Positions 10,780 through 24,419 of a stretch of 64,000 bases of DNA are shown here, one piece after another (the stretch's first letter is position 1; each line of letters opens with the position of its first letter). This stretch comes from Trichobilharzia szidati (taxonomy: Eukaryota; Platyhelminthes; Trematoda; Strigeidida; Schistosomatidae). The position numbers and the translations under genes are program-made. Where the stretch lies: positions 115,746,110 through 115,810,109 of the forward strand of contig OX235279.1 in assembly GCA_944472155.2 (NCBI GenBank), written 5' to 3'. The notes below the pieces were generated by a model. That model searched no databases. It saw only the letters and a list, made by a program, of their open reading frames with translations, and had not been told where the DNA came from.

Positions 10780-13700
10780 ATGACATGGTGAAGTCAATCT
10801 AAGAGGATTATCATTTCACAGTAAGGGACAAGATTACTAATCCTAATCTCATTATATAATTAGAACAATGAAACTGTTTATCGGATTAAATATATCCTCT
10901 GATTTGAATATATTTAGGCCACAGGAAATATGTAGCAAAATAAACAAATCCATATTTCTTTCAAAAGAGGGATAATCAAAACCGAAATCTTACCAACTTA
11001 TGTTTTGAAAGATTATTGAAGTTCATCTGAAAGAAAAGTGGATTTCTAAGTTTATATCAACAAAAATTATGAATATGGTGAAATTCGTATCAATAGCGAA
11101 AGAGAAAAGCAAATTCTTTTTCTAAATCAATTTAAAAGTGTCCACGCTTTCTTACAATATGAGAAACAAATCATTGCTGAAATCGGTGACGCAGCAGTTT
11201 TTACTTACGACTGTCAATGTGATTGTCCTTAAATCATAAGAAGTACACACGTGATAGAAATTAAAAAGACATAGGTCAGCAAACAATACTCTTATTCTTG
11301 ACTTCGTTTCATGGCTTTATAGTCATGTAGTTTTCTGAAAGGTCATGAAAATAGCATTTGTTATTATCATTTGGTAATAACACATAGGAAATTATATATC
11401 AGGAGGAATGATGAATAAGTTTCGAAACTTAGTTAGGTAGTACTACGCCACGCAAAAATATGAAGAGAGGGATATAGCTCAAAAAGGAATATCACTTAAA
11501 TTACAAGCGCATGGTAGAAAGCGACTGAGAATATGCATAACATATATTTTAATGTTTAGAGTTTGAAAATAAAGAAGCAAGTAAAAACTGGATCCATATA
11601 CAATACATACAAATTGTTGTACAAATCTTAAAAATAGATAACGCTTAAGGCCACAGTAGTAAAAGTGATTGGACAAACCGTTTACGTGTACACACTCCAG
11701 GGTTTCTCTCGTATAGAGCGAAAATTTCTTAAATGGACTAAAAATGTATCCGGAATGCTTCCCAACAACTTTCTATGCTCTACATATCACTTGGAAAGAT
11801 TTTTCTATTGATGCGGAATGATGTATAGGGAGAAAGTGAGTAAACATTCAGTTGGTGGATCGTCGAACTTCTCTTTTCGACGAGCATACTGGAGGATGTT
11901 TTTATGTACGTCTATAAAACATTCTACTGCTAGGCCATATGTACTTAGCTACACAAAAGCAAGTCAAATGGGATATCCGCACAGATTTTCGCGAACAATG
12001 GAAAATTGTTTTAGAAGCTTTTATGAATAAGAGGTTGCATGAAGATGGAGAGACACACATACTTTTCGAACAATGTTTTTCAAACCACTCTGGATAATCT
12101 GCTCCACAGGATATAGGCTGTTGTTTCATCTTTGAATTTCAGGTTTACAGTGGACTTCTTTGACACTTTTGTCTGTGAAAGATGACGATTTTGAAAGTGT
12201 TTCGTAAATACTCCATTTGTTTATTTAATGCGTCTAACATACATATGCGTAAACAAATTAACGTTTTTTGCAGGTATATGAGCTGCCAAATATTCAGATA
12301 GCAGGGATCCTGGATCTATCGCTGGTTTCGGAAAACTAAGCTTAAGTCGCAGAATACTATGTACTGCAACCAATGCAGAACAACAGAAAATGGTTGGACA
12401 ACACTACTGTTTATTCTTTAGCCGATAACGAGACAAATTTAAAATAGTTAATCAGTAGCAACCTCTGTAAATAGACATTAATATGATGTACAACAATACT
12501 TCTGATAGTATTTCTCCAATCTTCTGCCAACCAGTACACCAAAATGGGGACCAGTTTGAATAAACGAACGACTCATTGTTCACCAGCATTGACATGAGCC
12601 TTGTTTTATCTTATGAGACTATAAATGCAACTGTAGCATTACTGATTTGCCTTCTTTGAGGATGGGTATGAGATACAACAATGATTTCCATAATGTATCG
12701 ATTATCGATGACCACTTGGATTACAAATGTGTGTCTTAATCATTTTACCTGCTTGGGTGTCATTCAGACGTTTTTAAATGAGAAGCAAACTTCTTATCCT
12801 GTTTTGTATGCTATGGTTGGATTCAAAATGACACTTGACTTTTCCAGGAACAGGGACTGTTTTATAAACGTCAAACTAGAAAAGATCCATGTCACCCACT
12901 TTAGTTCATGAGTAGAGATTCTTTAATACGGCCAAAAAATCTTTGTTAGAATGAGAACTTCAAAACATTTATAAGCAATGACTTTATACTACATATACAG
13001 ATTCTTATAGCAGTCAAAATCTAAACCTAATAAATCTATTTCTTTGAGAGGAAGAAACCTATTCTTTCCATGCTTTCATCAGCCACCTTATTTTCGATAA
13101 AATCAATAGCTTATTAACGAATGAAAATGAGTTTTCGAAGGATTTGAGTAATTTATTATTTATTTTCTGATCTATCAACCTGTTGGTGAACTCAGAAATA
13201 TCATATACACAGTGTCGCAATTAGTAAGCTACTTAGCAATAAAATGATATCGAATCTTTAATGTCTCTGGCAGTTTCAGAGTTTATAAAGTGTTTTTCAG
13301 ATTTCACATACTGAATAACTTGTTTAGCCTCAACACAGATAATGTTTTCTGAATTATCTCATGGGTAGGAACCATAAATTGACGTTTGCACAAATCTGCT
13401 AACATGATAAGTGATTAGTTTTCCATAGGGATCTAGAGGGAAAATGCAAATGACCTTAGGCGAAATTAAATGATTCTGGCCCTGTAAATATGCATTTGAG
13501 TTTGTTTGTAATTAGCTTGTCTCCAAATGCCGAATAATTTTATACTGAAGAGTGAAACTATGATCTCTAAATGATAAGGTGTTGTAAAGGAAGCAGAGAC
13601 AAGCGAAAACTAATTTATTAACTAAGAATTTTTGCCGAATAACCATGAATTATTGCTCTATCCTGAGTTCAAGGCAAGTACACACCAGTATCCATTGACA

Positions 13701-14670
13701 CTACTCATAAATAGAGTGGATCGGAAGAAGAAGACAACCTCAAGTGGAAGAAACCTGCGTTTCTGTTCGAAGGAGATTAAGAATAAGCTGTGTGCAGGTT
13801 CCATTCAGAATAAGCTGAACTATTTGTAATCTGCATTCACTTTGGAAAAAACGTTTAGATGAGTGCAAATATTTCCATTTATTTTTCTAGAAAAGTGTGA
13901 CAGTAGATATAACTGTTTCAGTTCCAACAACTCAATGAATGGAAAAGTCAATCGTCAAAACATTGTCCTTCATGGAAAAGCACTGTTTAACCTCACTTTA
14001 AGTTATTATCAGTCTGACAGTGACCAATACCTCAAATCTAGGTACCTAATGAGGAAGATATTTTATTCATTAAGCAATAATTTAGTTGGCAAAATGGTTT
14101 TGTTACGATAAATTGATGCACTTGCGTTCATTTTAAGCAAATTATCTTCAAAAGCGACACATATAAGTTCAGTACAAATTTTTAGCCTTTTACGCAATAA
14201 AAGTATAAGAAGGCAGCTGACTGAGAGAAATATGTCGAAACATGTAACCGGATGTAAGAACTTGTAGAGAAAACTAACATTTAATTCAACTGAATGAGTT
14301 CTTTAACAACTCTTTCATGATTACAGAAATTTGAGGTTTTTTAAAGGAAAGAAATTTTACATGGTTGTCTGAATGGAAGAGAATGAAACAATTAGTAAAG
14401 CACAGTAGAGTTTCACACAGTGAATATCGAAAGGGGGGATAACAAAAGAACTTGGAAATTTTGGTGGAATATGATTCTATAATAAAACAGTCCTATTTGA
14501 TACAGTAGAAGGTAATACAGCCTCACCTCTATACTGATGGCGTTTTCAGTTCAGTTTAATGCCTAAAATCACACCAAGTTATTCATATTTCTTACGGACG
14601 TCTTTATGTAGCTAGCAATACTAACTTGAAAACCAAAAAGAAAAAAGGGTTAAATATAGTTATCTAAACA
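10780..14670. other. no recognised feature
   Basis: A long AT-rich stretch. The frames at 11818-12030, 12681-12911 and 13863-14111 show no motif that I recognise and no convincing splice boundaries. It is probably intergenic or intronic. Confidence 0.35.
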
Positions 14671-14674
14671 AGGC

Positions 14675-14745
14675 ACCATTATGGAATTATTCTCTACCAC
14701 AGTGCCCAAGTTTTATTCTTGTATCAAGAAGTCACCATACTCTAG
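14675..14745 (+). repeat. fragment of PLE terminal region
   Basis: The sequence ATGGAATTATTCTCTACCAC followed by AGTGCCCAAGTTTTATTCTT matches 2826-2875 and 59818-59868, both attached to PLE terminal segments. No other part of the element is recognisable next to it. Confidence 0.45.
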
Positions 14746-14749
14746 TCTA

Positions 14750-15980
14750 AAGACTTGAGACCATCTTACTTGGTATCAGTAAAGGTAGGTTTGATTTTAT
14801 CTGTTAGATAACTGAGCAAAAGTTCTAAACAGTACGTCAGAAAACACAAAGGAGAGGGAAAACAGGGTAAAGAAACATTCTTATTAAATATCTTCATTTT
14901 AGAACTCACTAAAAAGTTAAATAAACGTATCACAAAGAAAGAAATATTTATTTAGAAAGAGGTCGCTTGTAATGAAATTGGTTTTAGGACATCTATCTGT
15001 TAATTCTGTGTGGAGGAAACATATCAGACGTACCTGAAATTCTTAATTGTTTGGAGATATTGGTAGCTTTAAAACTGACAAACTGTTTCAGGGACAAAAG
15101 ATACAGCTTCAGAAGTTCTTTTGATTGGATAAGATAAAAAATCTAGTCCCATATGATTATTATTCCTTTGAGTTGAACGTGGAGCTTCAGTAGGACATCC
15201 TGATTTTCAACATGTTGCACCCTACTGGTCATAGCTCACTATGAAGTCCTCCAAACAGCCAAACAAAGTCCCTACAAAAACCAATACTTGAAACAGAAAA
15301 CTGTTTAAAAGATGATTCTCCAAACAACCCTTTGTTTACACACATTTCAAATATAAGCGTGCAGTTTCGAAACTTGGTTTCAGCTGTACTAGTTATTCTC
15401 CTTACTTTATCTCAAGGATAAACATTTTCTTTGGATTTCCAGAAGAGGTGCTGATTCATCCTTATTGTACATATCTTTAACTGGTTGGATCAAAAACGCT
15501 TCTGTCATTGAAATTCCCTCTCGTTTTGTTCGTTTTGCTATATTTGATTTGATCAGTGATAGTCTTACAGTGTTGTAATACTGTGTGCAAATAAGCTGAG
15601 CGTTTTTTTCAAATTTTTACATCTTATTCATGTTCACTAATCTAGAAGTTGTCGAGATTTAACCCAGTACCAATCTGATTAACATACCACCCTGATATAA
15701 ATATTTTCTTTTCTGATTGACTGTGATTGCTGTGAGAAGTTTCAAAGACCTCTTCTTGGTATGGCAACACAATGAATATTTTAAATCCCACCACAAAAGA
15801 TGTAGGAAAAGTGGTTAGTTTCAATTTCATCACCTTGTAAACACACAAACCAATAAGATTACATCTAGAAGCCTTCATATAAGACCTAAATCCTGACCAA
15901 CATATCAGGCTTAGAACAGCGATGAAAGTGGAAAAAATCATGTTAGGAGAGCAGTTGTGATTGATACCTACAGTATTTAA
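14750..15980. other. no clear feature upstream of a PLE fragment
   Basis: This may hold decayed 5' parts of the PLE whose reverse transcriptase core begins near 15985, but I cannot find convincing motifs. The minus-strand frame at 15642-15941 is not recognisable. Confidence 0.25.
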
Positions 15981-15984
15981 GTTT

Positions 15985-16215
15985 CAAGGTAAAATAATCA
16001 TATGGAGGGGTTTTGCACAGCAGCATTAATATCCACAGTTATAGTAGATATGCATGGGAAGAACTAGCTCTACAGATGTCTAGCCACACCCTAAAACTAT
16101 GGTTTGGATATGTAGGCGACACATTCAAAAATATTCCAGTTTGCCTTATACCATGCAATGAATGTGAAGTCAGAAACATAGACCAAACTGCTGGAAAAAG
16201 TCACTTAGATTAGTG
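15985..16215 (+). pseudogene. PLE reverse transcriptase fragment
   Basis: The plus strand encodes a stretch resembling the reverse transcriptase palm of Penelope-like elements. A frame with STVIVDMH (the fold around the GxPLS..IA motif) passes by a one-base shift into EELALQMSSHTLKLW, then FGYVGDTFKNI. The catalytic YVDD box reads YVGD, so an essential aspartate is replaced by glycine. PLE enzymes copy RNA into DNA at a nick made by a GIY-YIG endonuclease; this copy cannot do so. No endonuclease domain is recognisable downstream, and no clear terminal repeat is attached. The call rests on motif spacing and is less sure than the PLE calls at 39 kb and 59 kb. Confidence 0.5.
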
Positions 16216-16219
16216 GAAC

Positions 16220-17335
16220 ACAATACCTGAAAAGAGGAGACTATTGGAATCCAGTATGACAATAAACCTAGAAAAAAGCTTAGCTATAGCGTTACATGCA
16301 TCTATATTGGCGGTTCAATGGGCTGCCAGCATAAAAATACAGTTCATAGTTTCTAAAATTCTTTTTAACATCAGGTTACATACTTAGATGGCGACTTGCA
16401 CTCAACTTTAAACTCCATTCCGTTATGGATTGTGCTTTGGATGGAACAAGTTTACTTAAAATGTGAACGTGGTTGTTGTAATTCTACTTGAAGTTTCTAA
16501 ATAAGAATTTAGTGTTTTGCAGGAAAGACTCCAAGAGTCTCAAAGCGTATATTAACCTGTTATCCAGGATAAAGTTGTTACTAATATTACCATAACAAGT
16601 TACCAGACAATATGATGCGAAATATTTGTGGTCCTAAAAAATAAAACAACATGAGGGAAAGATAAATTAATGACAGAAGCTTTGCTCACTTTATCAACTT
16701 GTAATACATCTATTTAATATGTTAATTGTCCTCAATATACCCCGCAAAGACGCATATTTATTGTACTTTTAAGTTACACTGAAAGGAAAACTCCTCCAAG
16801 ATTAACATGTGCGTTCATTATTTAACAGCAGGTGAATCATTATAGTTACATTTGATTTAGGTTGGCTCCTTTAAGTGATGAATTCATGTGGAGAAAACTT
16901 CCTTGTAAACAGAACAGAAAAAAACTAATAAATTCAAATGTGTTAAATAAAGAATGTTCTCAAACTTCCTTTCTAGATAGATTTGAGGTTTCATGTGTTG
17001 AATTAGCAGAAAAGTGATAGGACTGGCTACACGTATTTAAAATATTTTAAACTAATAGTCCAAACTTTGGCAAGATCAAAGTAACGATGAATTGTGAATC
17101 CAGAAGGTGTCAGCAATTCATATAATTCTGGAGAATCACCCTCCATTATAAAACCCCATCTTGGCTGATGTCTAACTTACTGTTATACTTTGCAAAACAT
17201 ATGCAGTATACGTAAACTGGATAATGATAATATATATACACAGTTCAACATCAGATGTATTTTTTTAAAGATTTGTACATTAAGTATATGGTATTCATTA
17301 TAATGAAAAAGTCAGTACTTCATAGTATATGAAAA
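16220..17335. other. no recognised feature
   Basis: AT-rich spacer between two PLE remnants; nothing supported. Confidence 0.3.
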
Positions 17336-17337
17336 AA

Positions 17338-17450
17338 AGATGTTGTTTTTCTGACATTTCACTATTTAATGCTGGTGCTAACTTTCAAAATCTCAGCTTG
17401 TACATACCAACTGAATCATAGTTTTTCAGTATTAGGTGATTTCATATAGC
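17338..17450 (-). repeat. left inverted arm of the 17-20 kb PLE
   Basis: Read on the plus strand it contains TCTGACATTTCACTATTTAA and TCTCAGCTTGTACATACCAA. It aligns with the left arm of the 55 kb PLE (ACTGACGTTTCGTTATTTAA and TCTCAACCTATACATAACAA). It is the reverse complement, in decayed form, of the right arm ending at 20150. Confidence 0.65.
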
Positions 17451-18149
17451 CAACAATGAAAAGACACAAAGGGTACGCCAAAAAATATCACATGTCTATT
17501 TCACAGAGAAACATACTCTCTAATCTCACTAAACAAATATGTGAAGCTCTTAGGAATTTGAAAAAAAGATGAAGACAGTGGTATAACTAGAGTAGATGAG
17601 GGAAACATTACCATGAGAATGAAGAGAACTGGCTATGGAAAGAAGGCATTTAAACACTTATCCGATTAATATTGCTTATGTATTAAAGGGATAATGTCTT
17701 TTGAAACTAACAAGATGAAACAGAATATCTTCAAAGAACTGGTACCAAAGACTGAAATTTCCGGCTGATTAAAACTAAAATTGAAACCGCATGTACCCTT
17801 AAATTTCTGCGGCAAACCAAGGGTACGAGAAAACTGAGTATCATTGGGTGCAGTTATGGATCTTACCAAGGTGTCAAATGACGATCTCTTCAAATAATAA
17901 TATTTGACGCTGAAAACACATTCTTTATATTATTTATATTCATTTCAAATTGCAGAAATATAACAGAAGAATGATAAGGAAGTAGTCTATTAAGTTAACT
18001 TATTGTGCACTAGCATTCCTATCACCAGACGTTCCTGTGATTTCAAGTTTTTGTAGTAAATGGATTTATTTTTTGTGATAGGGTCACTGGCATCATATCT
18101 AAACTTCTATCCTTTTACAGACTTAGAATGGCTACTAAAGCGGTGAGTC

Positions 18150-19022
18150 AGTTAACAAGGTGAGATAGATTGGTTCATGCAGCAACATCCGTATGCAATT
18201 AGCGAGACAGTCATATATGGGACTGACGAAAAGGCCTAGAAGATCTGTATTTCTCAAGCGACTTATTTCTGATGTTACGCAAACTAGAAGAAAGCCAATA
18301 AGTAAGCAGAAATGTCAAGTAGAAAAGACAGAACGTCAGGTGAATACAGGGAAGACAGAAGTCATGAAGATAACCAATTTACAACGACTATAGCAAGAAC
18401 CAGTTACCATTAACGAAAGAAATATGAAAGAGGTGAATTCTTTCAACCACAGGTGGGAAGCATGATGTAAGAGTCAAGAGTGAAAAGAAAAGACAGACTT
18501 TCATCACTCTGAAATCAATGTGGGCATCTGTTGCATGAGCGTAAGAAACAAGATTCGGATCTTCAGCACTAATGTCAAGTCAGCGAGTGCTTCTCTACGG
18601 TTCAGAGACTTGATCCGTGAGTCACCAAAAACATTTTAAGCAGTATTCAGGCTTTTGTCAACAGCTGTATTCGCTCCATACTGAAGATCACACAGTTGAC
18701 CAGAAAGTAAAATACAGCAGTTGTCGCAGCGTGTCAAATAAAATCCTTTTGTCTAACGAATATACACAAGTAAAATGAGCTGGGTTGGACATACATTGGG
18801 GAGACCGTTGAATGCCACAAAGCAATGAGCAGGTCCTGCAGGGATTCCTGAATGGAAAACAACCAGCTGCGTAACACGGAGGCGGTCATTTGAAGAGGAA
18901 ATAAAGGCCTACGGGTAATCGTGGAGTAAGGTTTAGGAACTTTAAAGAACATGGTGAAATGCAGATGTGCTTCTGAAGCCCTAGGTTCCACTGGGAATCG
19001 AAGGGAATAGTAGAATGATATC
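18150..19022 (+). mobile_element. RTE-clade LINE 3' fragment nested in a PLE
   Basis: The plus strand carries the end of an RTE-type protein in broken frames: NTGKTEVMKITNLQR (18337-18392), then an eroded region with TLKSMW and IFSTNVKSA, then SWVGHTLGRPLNATK (about 18778-18820) followed by WKTTSC and the 3' region. The tail reads CTGAAGCCCTAGGTTCCACT, then GGGAATCGAAGGGAATAG, ending near 19022. The order matches the RTE copies at 3.3 kb and 34.4 kb. The catalytic core and endonuclease are missing (5' truncation). On its right side the PLE reverse transcriptase resumes, so this copy inserted into an existing PLE. Confidence 0.8.
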
Positions 19023-20169
19023 AATAATCATAGGTTTATGAGCTTCACCAATAGTTGGGAATCTCTTCATAATTAAATTTAAAGGTGGTACCTCAAACAT
19101 ACAGAAATCAAAAATATGTCTAAATTACGTTGATGATGTCGTTGCAGTTTCCTAATGAGAGCTACATTCTTCATTCTTCAAGAAATTAGACAGCATTAAG
19201 CTGACTTCCAAAACTCAGAGAAACATGTGTGTAGGACTGCTTGGTTAAGCGAAATTAAAATAGGCTTTTTAATATAAGTACATCCAGGAAGAAAACACAT
19301 ATCCCTAAGTACCAGAGTTGTCAATTTTTTCAAGTCTTCTTAGGTGAGCACACTTTGATAAAAAATGAAAGGGAGAAAGAAGAAATATCAATTTTAAAGA
19401 AGTTTTCTAATCCGAAGAAGTTTATCCACAAAACCAACGTTAACACTAAACATGGCCATAATCGCACTCCAAAAATCTGGAGTAGGTGATCAGGAAAGTA
19501 CTGGACAAATGCAACATCAGAATTTTCTTCAAATATTAGGCACACAGTGAAACAATCTTTTTTTATGTAAAAGCCTGAGTTCCGAAGAATTCACAGATCA
19601 CCTATGTATATAAAATAACATGCAAAGTGATGCAGTATATGCATATATATATTTATATATAAATTGGAGAAACTTCTAGAAATAAACACCACAGAGCCTG
19701 CGTCTGACCACCTAGAAATCCAGTGAAACAAGAAAAGCTTAAAAACTCTTTAGCCATAGGTATACACACTATAGAATCAGACTAGTAGACTAATTTCTGA
19801 TAAGGCTAAAATCATTCAGAAAATTTTCGGAAATCACAAAGAATTTCTCATATCAGAAGCACTTCATATTAAATGGAATCTAACTATCTGAATATGAATG
19901 ACGGGCGAAGATAAGCATTTTGATAAGCATTTTCATTACATGAACACACTTATCGAATCTTACAATCTGCGCACGGTTTGTTATCTTTACGAATTCATCC
20001 ATTTGACAACGTAATAACTACATCGTACTGAAGAACTATGATGAAGTTAGTACATATATATATATATAAGCTGAATTTTTTAAACTCTGTCTTAATGCTA
20101 CTCTGATAAAGCTATTAGCACTAAACGGGAAAACGTCAATGAAACAACTTCGTGTCATTTTTCTTTCAT

Positions 20170-23100
20170 CCGAAAATACAAACTTTTTTATAGATTATGA
20201 TAACAGTCATCGACACATACACATTTTTATTTCATCTTTTAATTCCTTATGAATTTCTATTCGTTTAGATTATTCATTTAACGCCCAGCCTTCTAATATT
20301 GCGCCTAAACTTTCCTGACGACTATCAGAATCTCAAAGAACATGTGATTAGAGTAATGTCCTGTGCAAACCTTATATGATCGTAATTCTTTGGAGACTGG
20401 ATATCTTGTAAGGAGAATTTTTCTCCGTAAATTCAGTGTTTTATGACTTTCATTGATTATTAGTTACTGAAGGTGATTCATTGTATTTATCTGAATACTG
20501 AAAAAACAAATTCGGACTTGTTGATTTATGGAATGTAAAGGAGAAGAAAAGAAAGTTGCACAGAAAATCTAACAATTAAGGCTCCAGAAAATTTGAGTTT
20601 TATGGTGAACAGTTTCCGTAATTGTAATTATAATTTATGAGAATGAATTTTCTCAATGTCAACGTCAGCTTAGGTTTAGCATGTTTTACACAACCACTAA
20701 CTTACAGAAAAATCACAGTTACATCAGCAGGGAATTTAAACAAAGGTATGAATAATTAAAATAGTATGAGGTGCAATTCCATTGTTTGTGATTATAATCA
20801 TAGGTAAATATCAAGTGTCAAGACAAATAATGTCATGTTTAAAATTTTGGATTTTGGAAAGAGGTGTACAAATATAGGATTAGTAGGCAAATATAAAACG
20901 TAACATAACATGGTGTGAAACTTGATAAAATAGAATTCAACATTGTCAAAAATATTTTGGATTTAGAATGACAAGTGGGACAATTGAAATAATACTGGAA
21001 ACAGTTCAAGGTGACAATATTAACAGTAACAATAATAATAGGAATCGTGGAAATGAAGGAAAGGTATATAGATTAACTTTATAAACAAAGTGAACAAATA
21101 AATTTAAAAGGTATGAACTAATAAATATTTATGGCTTTACAGCCGAGGCAGATGTAAGGTCTGCCTTAAATTCATGAACTGCTCTGTGTCTAGAAGTTTG
21201 GAAAAAAGAAAACGTGGCAAGTTAGCATGAATTTGATAGGTGACCTTTAAATCATGGTCAGGGTTGGTAGAGTGACAGAAGTCGATCAAGTGCTCTAGAA
21301 CAGAGCTTCGCAAACCCTTTTTCCTTTGAAAAACCAGAACGGAATATGTTCTAGCATCCGTGTGGAAAGCGTTATCTGTCTACGGTATATGTGCCTTGCT
21401 CCACACGATCAGTTGAACTGATAGATGTACATGGAGTCGACCAGACGATTATACTTTCATTACTTTATGTATTCAAATATTCGTTCAAATTTCCTGGAGG
21501 GAGATAATTTTTAAAACAAATAAATACATTTATATGATTGTACAGGTTGACAGAAATTCGCTGAAAGCCCTCTCTTTGCTGAATGTTGCGTTTCTAAAGT
21601 TACCATGGCAATTATTGAATTATTGAAAAAGTATCTAACTAGTTGATTAACCACATTATTAAAAATGGCCCGATGTCTTCAGTTGTTGAACGTGTTTGCC
21701 AACTCAGAAACTTTCATTCATAAAGCCAAAACTCATAGTAAATAACTTTCACAAGGAAAATCTTTATAAAGTGTGATTATGATCTGAAGAAGATTTGAAT
21801 TCTAGTCATTTGTGACACTACATATAGCTTTGTAAGTATCAGTTATGAACCAGCTTGAATTCCACTATATACGAATTATGTTTTAATGTTTAATTTTTGT
21901 CACTTTTAATGTCCGTAAGATCTCCAATAATATATTCGAAAGATGGAAGAATTACTTTATCTGTCTGACGTGAATCAGAAATGTTAATAGATTTTGTTGA
22001 ATGAAATTTCCCATGAAAAGACCAAAACCTTTTTATCGCTTACACGATTAACACATTTTGAATGAAGTTAGTTTGATAATACAATGAAAAATCTACTACA
22101 TAGTGGTAAGTATTATAACAAAAGAATATCGCCTACGCAATTCTGCTATGATTACAACATACTATTCATCATTACAAATTTACCATTGTTCTATCTCGCT
22201 CGTTTATTTTTCTAAATAACATGGGCAATTTCAAAGTTTAATGTTTCGCGGAAGTTAAAATCTCTAACATTCACAAATATTCGGCAATGAAATAAACTTT
22301 TGTATGAGACATTTATCTTGATTTTTACTGACTGAAAGTGGGACACGAAACAGGCTTTTTCTTTAACCCTTTATCTTATAGTATACGAATAAAAAATGAC
22401 CATTCTAAGATTGTTATTAGATGAAATGCCGAAAAGGACAAAAACTTTACTAAACCTACCTTAATATTAAAACAATATAAACCACAGTTTCTTAATCATG
22501 GTAAAATAGTGATTGCTTGGAAATACTTAGAAAGATTTTACCAAATATATTTTGCTACACTTCAAAACATGTACACGGACTGTGGTTTTTGTTGTTTTAC
22601 GACATCTAGTTCTCACAAACAAATTTTAAAATTAGCATTATAATATTCTCATTATTTATGTGTTTTTCTGTAAGCAAGAGTAATGGGATGTTCTCTGTTA
22701 AAGAAAAACTCTTTCCAATGAAATATTTGTATATATTTTATAAAACCCACAGAATAAATATGAAAATAGAGAATTGGATAAAGTGTGAGTGAATGCAGTT
22801 GATTCCAGATTCGATGAAAGACCAAGAATCTTAGATCCCAAAATGTTTTTTTCCCATAGGGCAGATGCCTAGATACTCATTGAAAACTGAGCAGAATTGT
22901 AGGAATAGCCATTGCAATGTAAGATAACAGTTGGTAAATATGGGATGTAATGCTTAACAGCGTTGGCCGTCAGTTGTAATGTTAATGAAAACTACATTGT
23001 CGTCATAATATAGTTCATTATTTCGTAAAGGTGATAACTGAAACTCTGTGACTGTGGTTACTGTATCTGTGATTGTGTTGAGTGGTACTTACTGATCTGT

Positions 23101-24180
23101 CGATTTCCTCTTTCATTTAACTTGCTAGTGTTATGATTTGCTGTTAATGTATTATTAAACTAAACATTCATTTATTTTCAAACGTAGCTTAAATATTAGC
23201 ACATATTGCCTGCTTCCACTGACATACTTTTTCGTTATGTGATACTTCTTACCCTATCGACCTCAAATCATCTAATTTAATTTTGTCACTTATTTTATAT
23301 TCAGTCATGAGAATCCTCAGACTCTAGACTGCCCTTTCTTTTATCTTCTCCACATTCTCACAACAAGTTGCAAGTCTTTCTAACAAGTGTAGCTTGTCTC
23401 AGATCTGCGTTTACTCTTTGCCGTTTTCATTTAACTGTTCTTTGTTATTACTATTCTATTTCAGTGAATCAATTATTATGATCAAATATTGTTTGACTTC
23501 AAGCAAAGGAGTTATGTTACCTTCTTGTTAAGCACTGTGATGAGTGATTAGTTTAACCTGATTTAGGAGAGGCTTATTGGGTTTTCATTTACTTATATAA
23601 TGCCAGAGTGCTTTTATAAATCACATAAACTAGATATAATCCATACAGCCAACATACACTATGCTAATAAAAATGATAACAACAATAATCTGATTTAGTT
23701 TTATATACTGTTTTGTGAAATCTATTAAAATAAATTCTGAATAATCCTCTATAGACATAAATGTTGTGGAAATCATTTGATTAAATAACGTAAGTACCCA
23801 TTCAGTCACAAAGAAAAGAAAAGAAAATTCAACGGGGAAAATTTTCCTTGCCGACTCAGTCATTTTCAGAGGCTGCAGAATCGTATTTATATTTACTAAG
23901 ACCCGTAGTAATGTATTATTTAGTAATATGAAGGAGGTGAAATAACTGGTACAGTTACTCAGAAGGGGTTTCTAAATTAAAAAATATTAAGTAACAGTCA
24001 GCGATACAATGGAAGAAAGGGTTTGAAATTTGACAAGGTGAAAATTGTTATTCGATAAGAAGTAAGGTAGTTCAGTGTCCACCTGACAGTTGTGAAGAGG
24101 GTGAAAAATGTGCAAAAGAAACATATAAGCACGATAACGGTAAATTAGTTACTAAAATAAAAAATGGATGATCACGAAAA
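20170..24180. other. no recognised feature
   Basis: AT-rich. Around 21300-21450 the base composition is a little less AT-rich and ATCAGTTGAACTGAT forms a short palindrome, but I recognise no element. The minus-strand frame at 23630-23863 is hydrophobic and unconvincing. Confidence 0.35.
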
Positions 24181-24183
24181 ATA

Positions 24184-24390
24184 TTAGGACCGTGGTAGAA
24201 TAAGAGACTCAACAAACTCTTTCCGCATAGAAAGTTCGAAGTCATATATTGGTGAATCGCCAGTGCCTCTACCATTTGCGTAACCTTTTGGAAACCACTT
24301 CTCGGTAAATGTATTAATGGTCACGTCCCTACCACTCAGTAATAGATTACTATACGTTTTTCCCCCCAGTACGAATAATAAATCACATGG
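24184..24390 (-). CDS. possible terminal coding exon, unknown product
   Basis: The minus strand reads openly for 68 codons and ends at a TAA (24184-24186). It begins right after a pyrimidine-rich CATTTTTTCAAGCAG (24391-24405), a plausible 3' splice site. The peptide starts PCDLLFVLGGKTYSN and contains DVTINTFTEKWFPKG, then GTGDSPIYDFELSMR. Its residue mix, rich in G, D, T and W, looks more like a folded protein than the Lys/Asn/Ile/Phe-rich chance frames around it. I do not recognise the family and can see no motif that gives a function. No preceding exon was found within the window. It could equally be an unrecognised transposon fragment or chance. The frame continues upstream of the proposed splice site to a GTG, TTG or ATG-like codon, which I do not regard as the start. 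Confidence 0.22.
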   Translation of the reverse strand, partial: PCDLLFVLGGKTYSNLLLSGRDVTINTFTEKWFPKGYANGRGTGDSPIYDFELSMRKEFVESLILPRS

Positions 24391-24419
24391 CTGCTTGAAA
24401 AAATGCAGCAATCAAGGTA

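Larger units (their letters stand above)
17338..20150 (+). mobile_element. Penelope-like element with inverted terminal arms, RTE nested inside
   Basis: The left arm (17338-17450) is an inverted relative of the right arm (about 19960-20150), and both are related to the arms of the PLE at 55160-56275. Coding traces lie on the plus strand. Near 17780-17870 there is NFCGKPRVREN (the reverse transcriptase fingers region). At about 19045-19145 there is SPIVGNLFIIKF and then LNYVDDVVAVS, holding an intact YVDD catalytic box. At about 19640-19900 there is a frameshifted GIY-YIG endonuclease remnant with INWRNF (for YIGETS) and then ISYQKHFILNGI. Stops and frameshifts make it dead. An RTE copy (18150-19022) interrupts the reverse transcriptase upstream of the YVDD box. 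The right arm carries a hammerhead-like run: CTGATAAAGCTATTAGCAC, then GGGAAAACGTCA. Confidence 0.7.

Noticed and set aside
21340..21450. Less AT-rich segment that might be part of an LTR or DNA transposon
   Set aside because: No second copy in the window and no terminal motif could be found.
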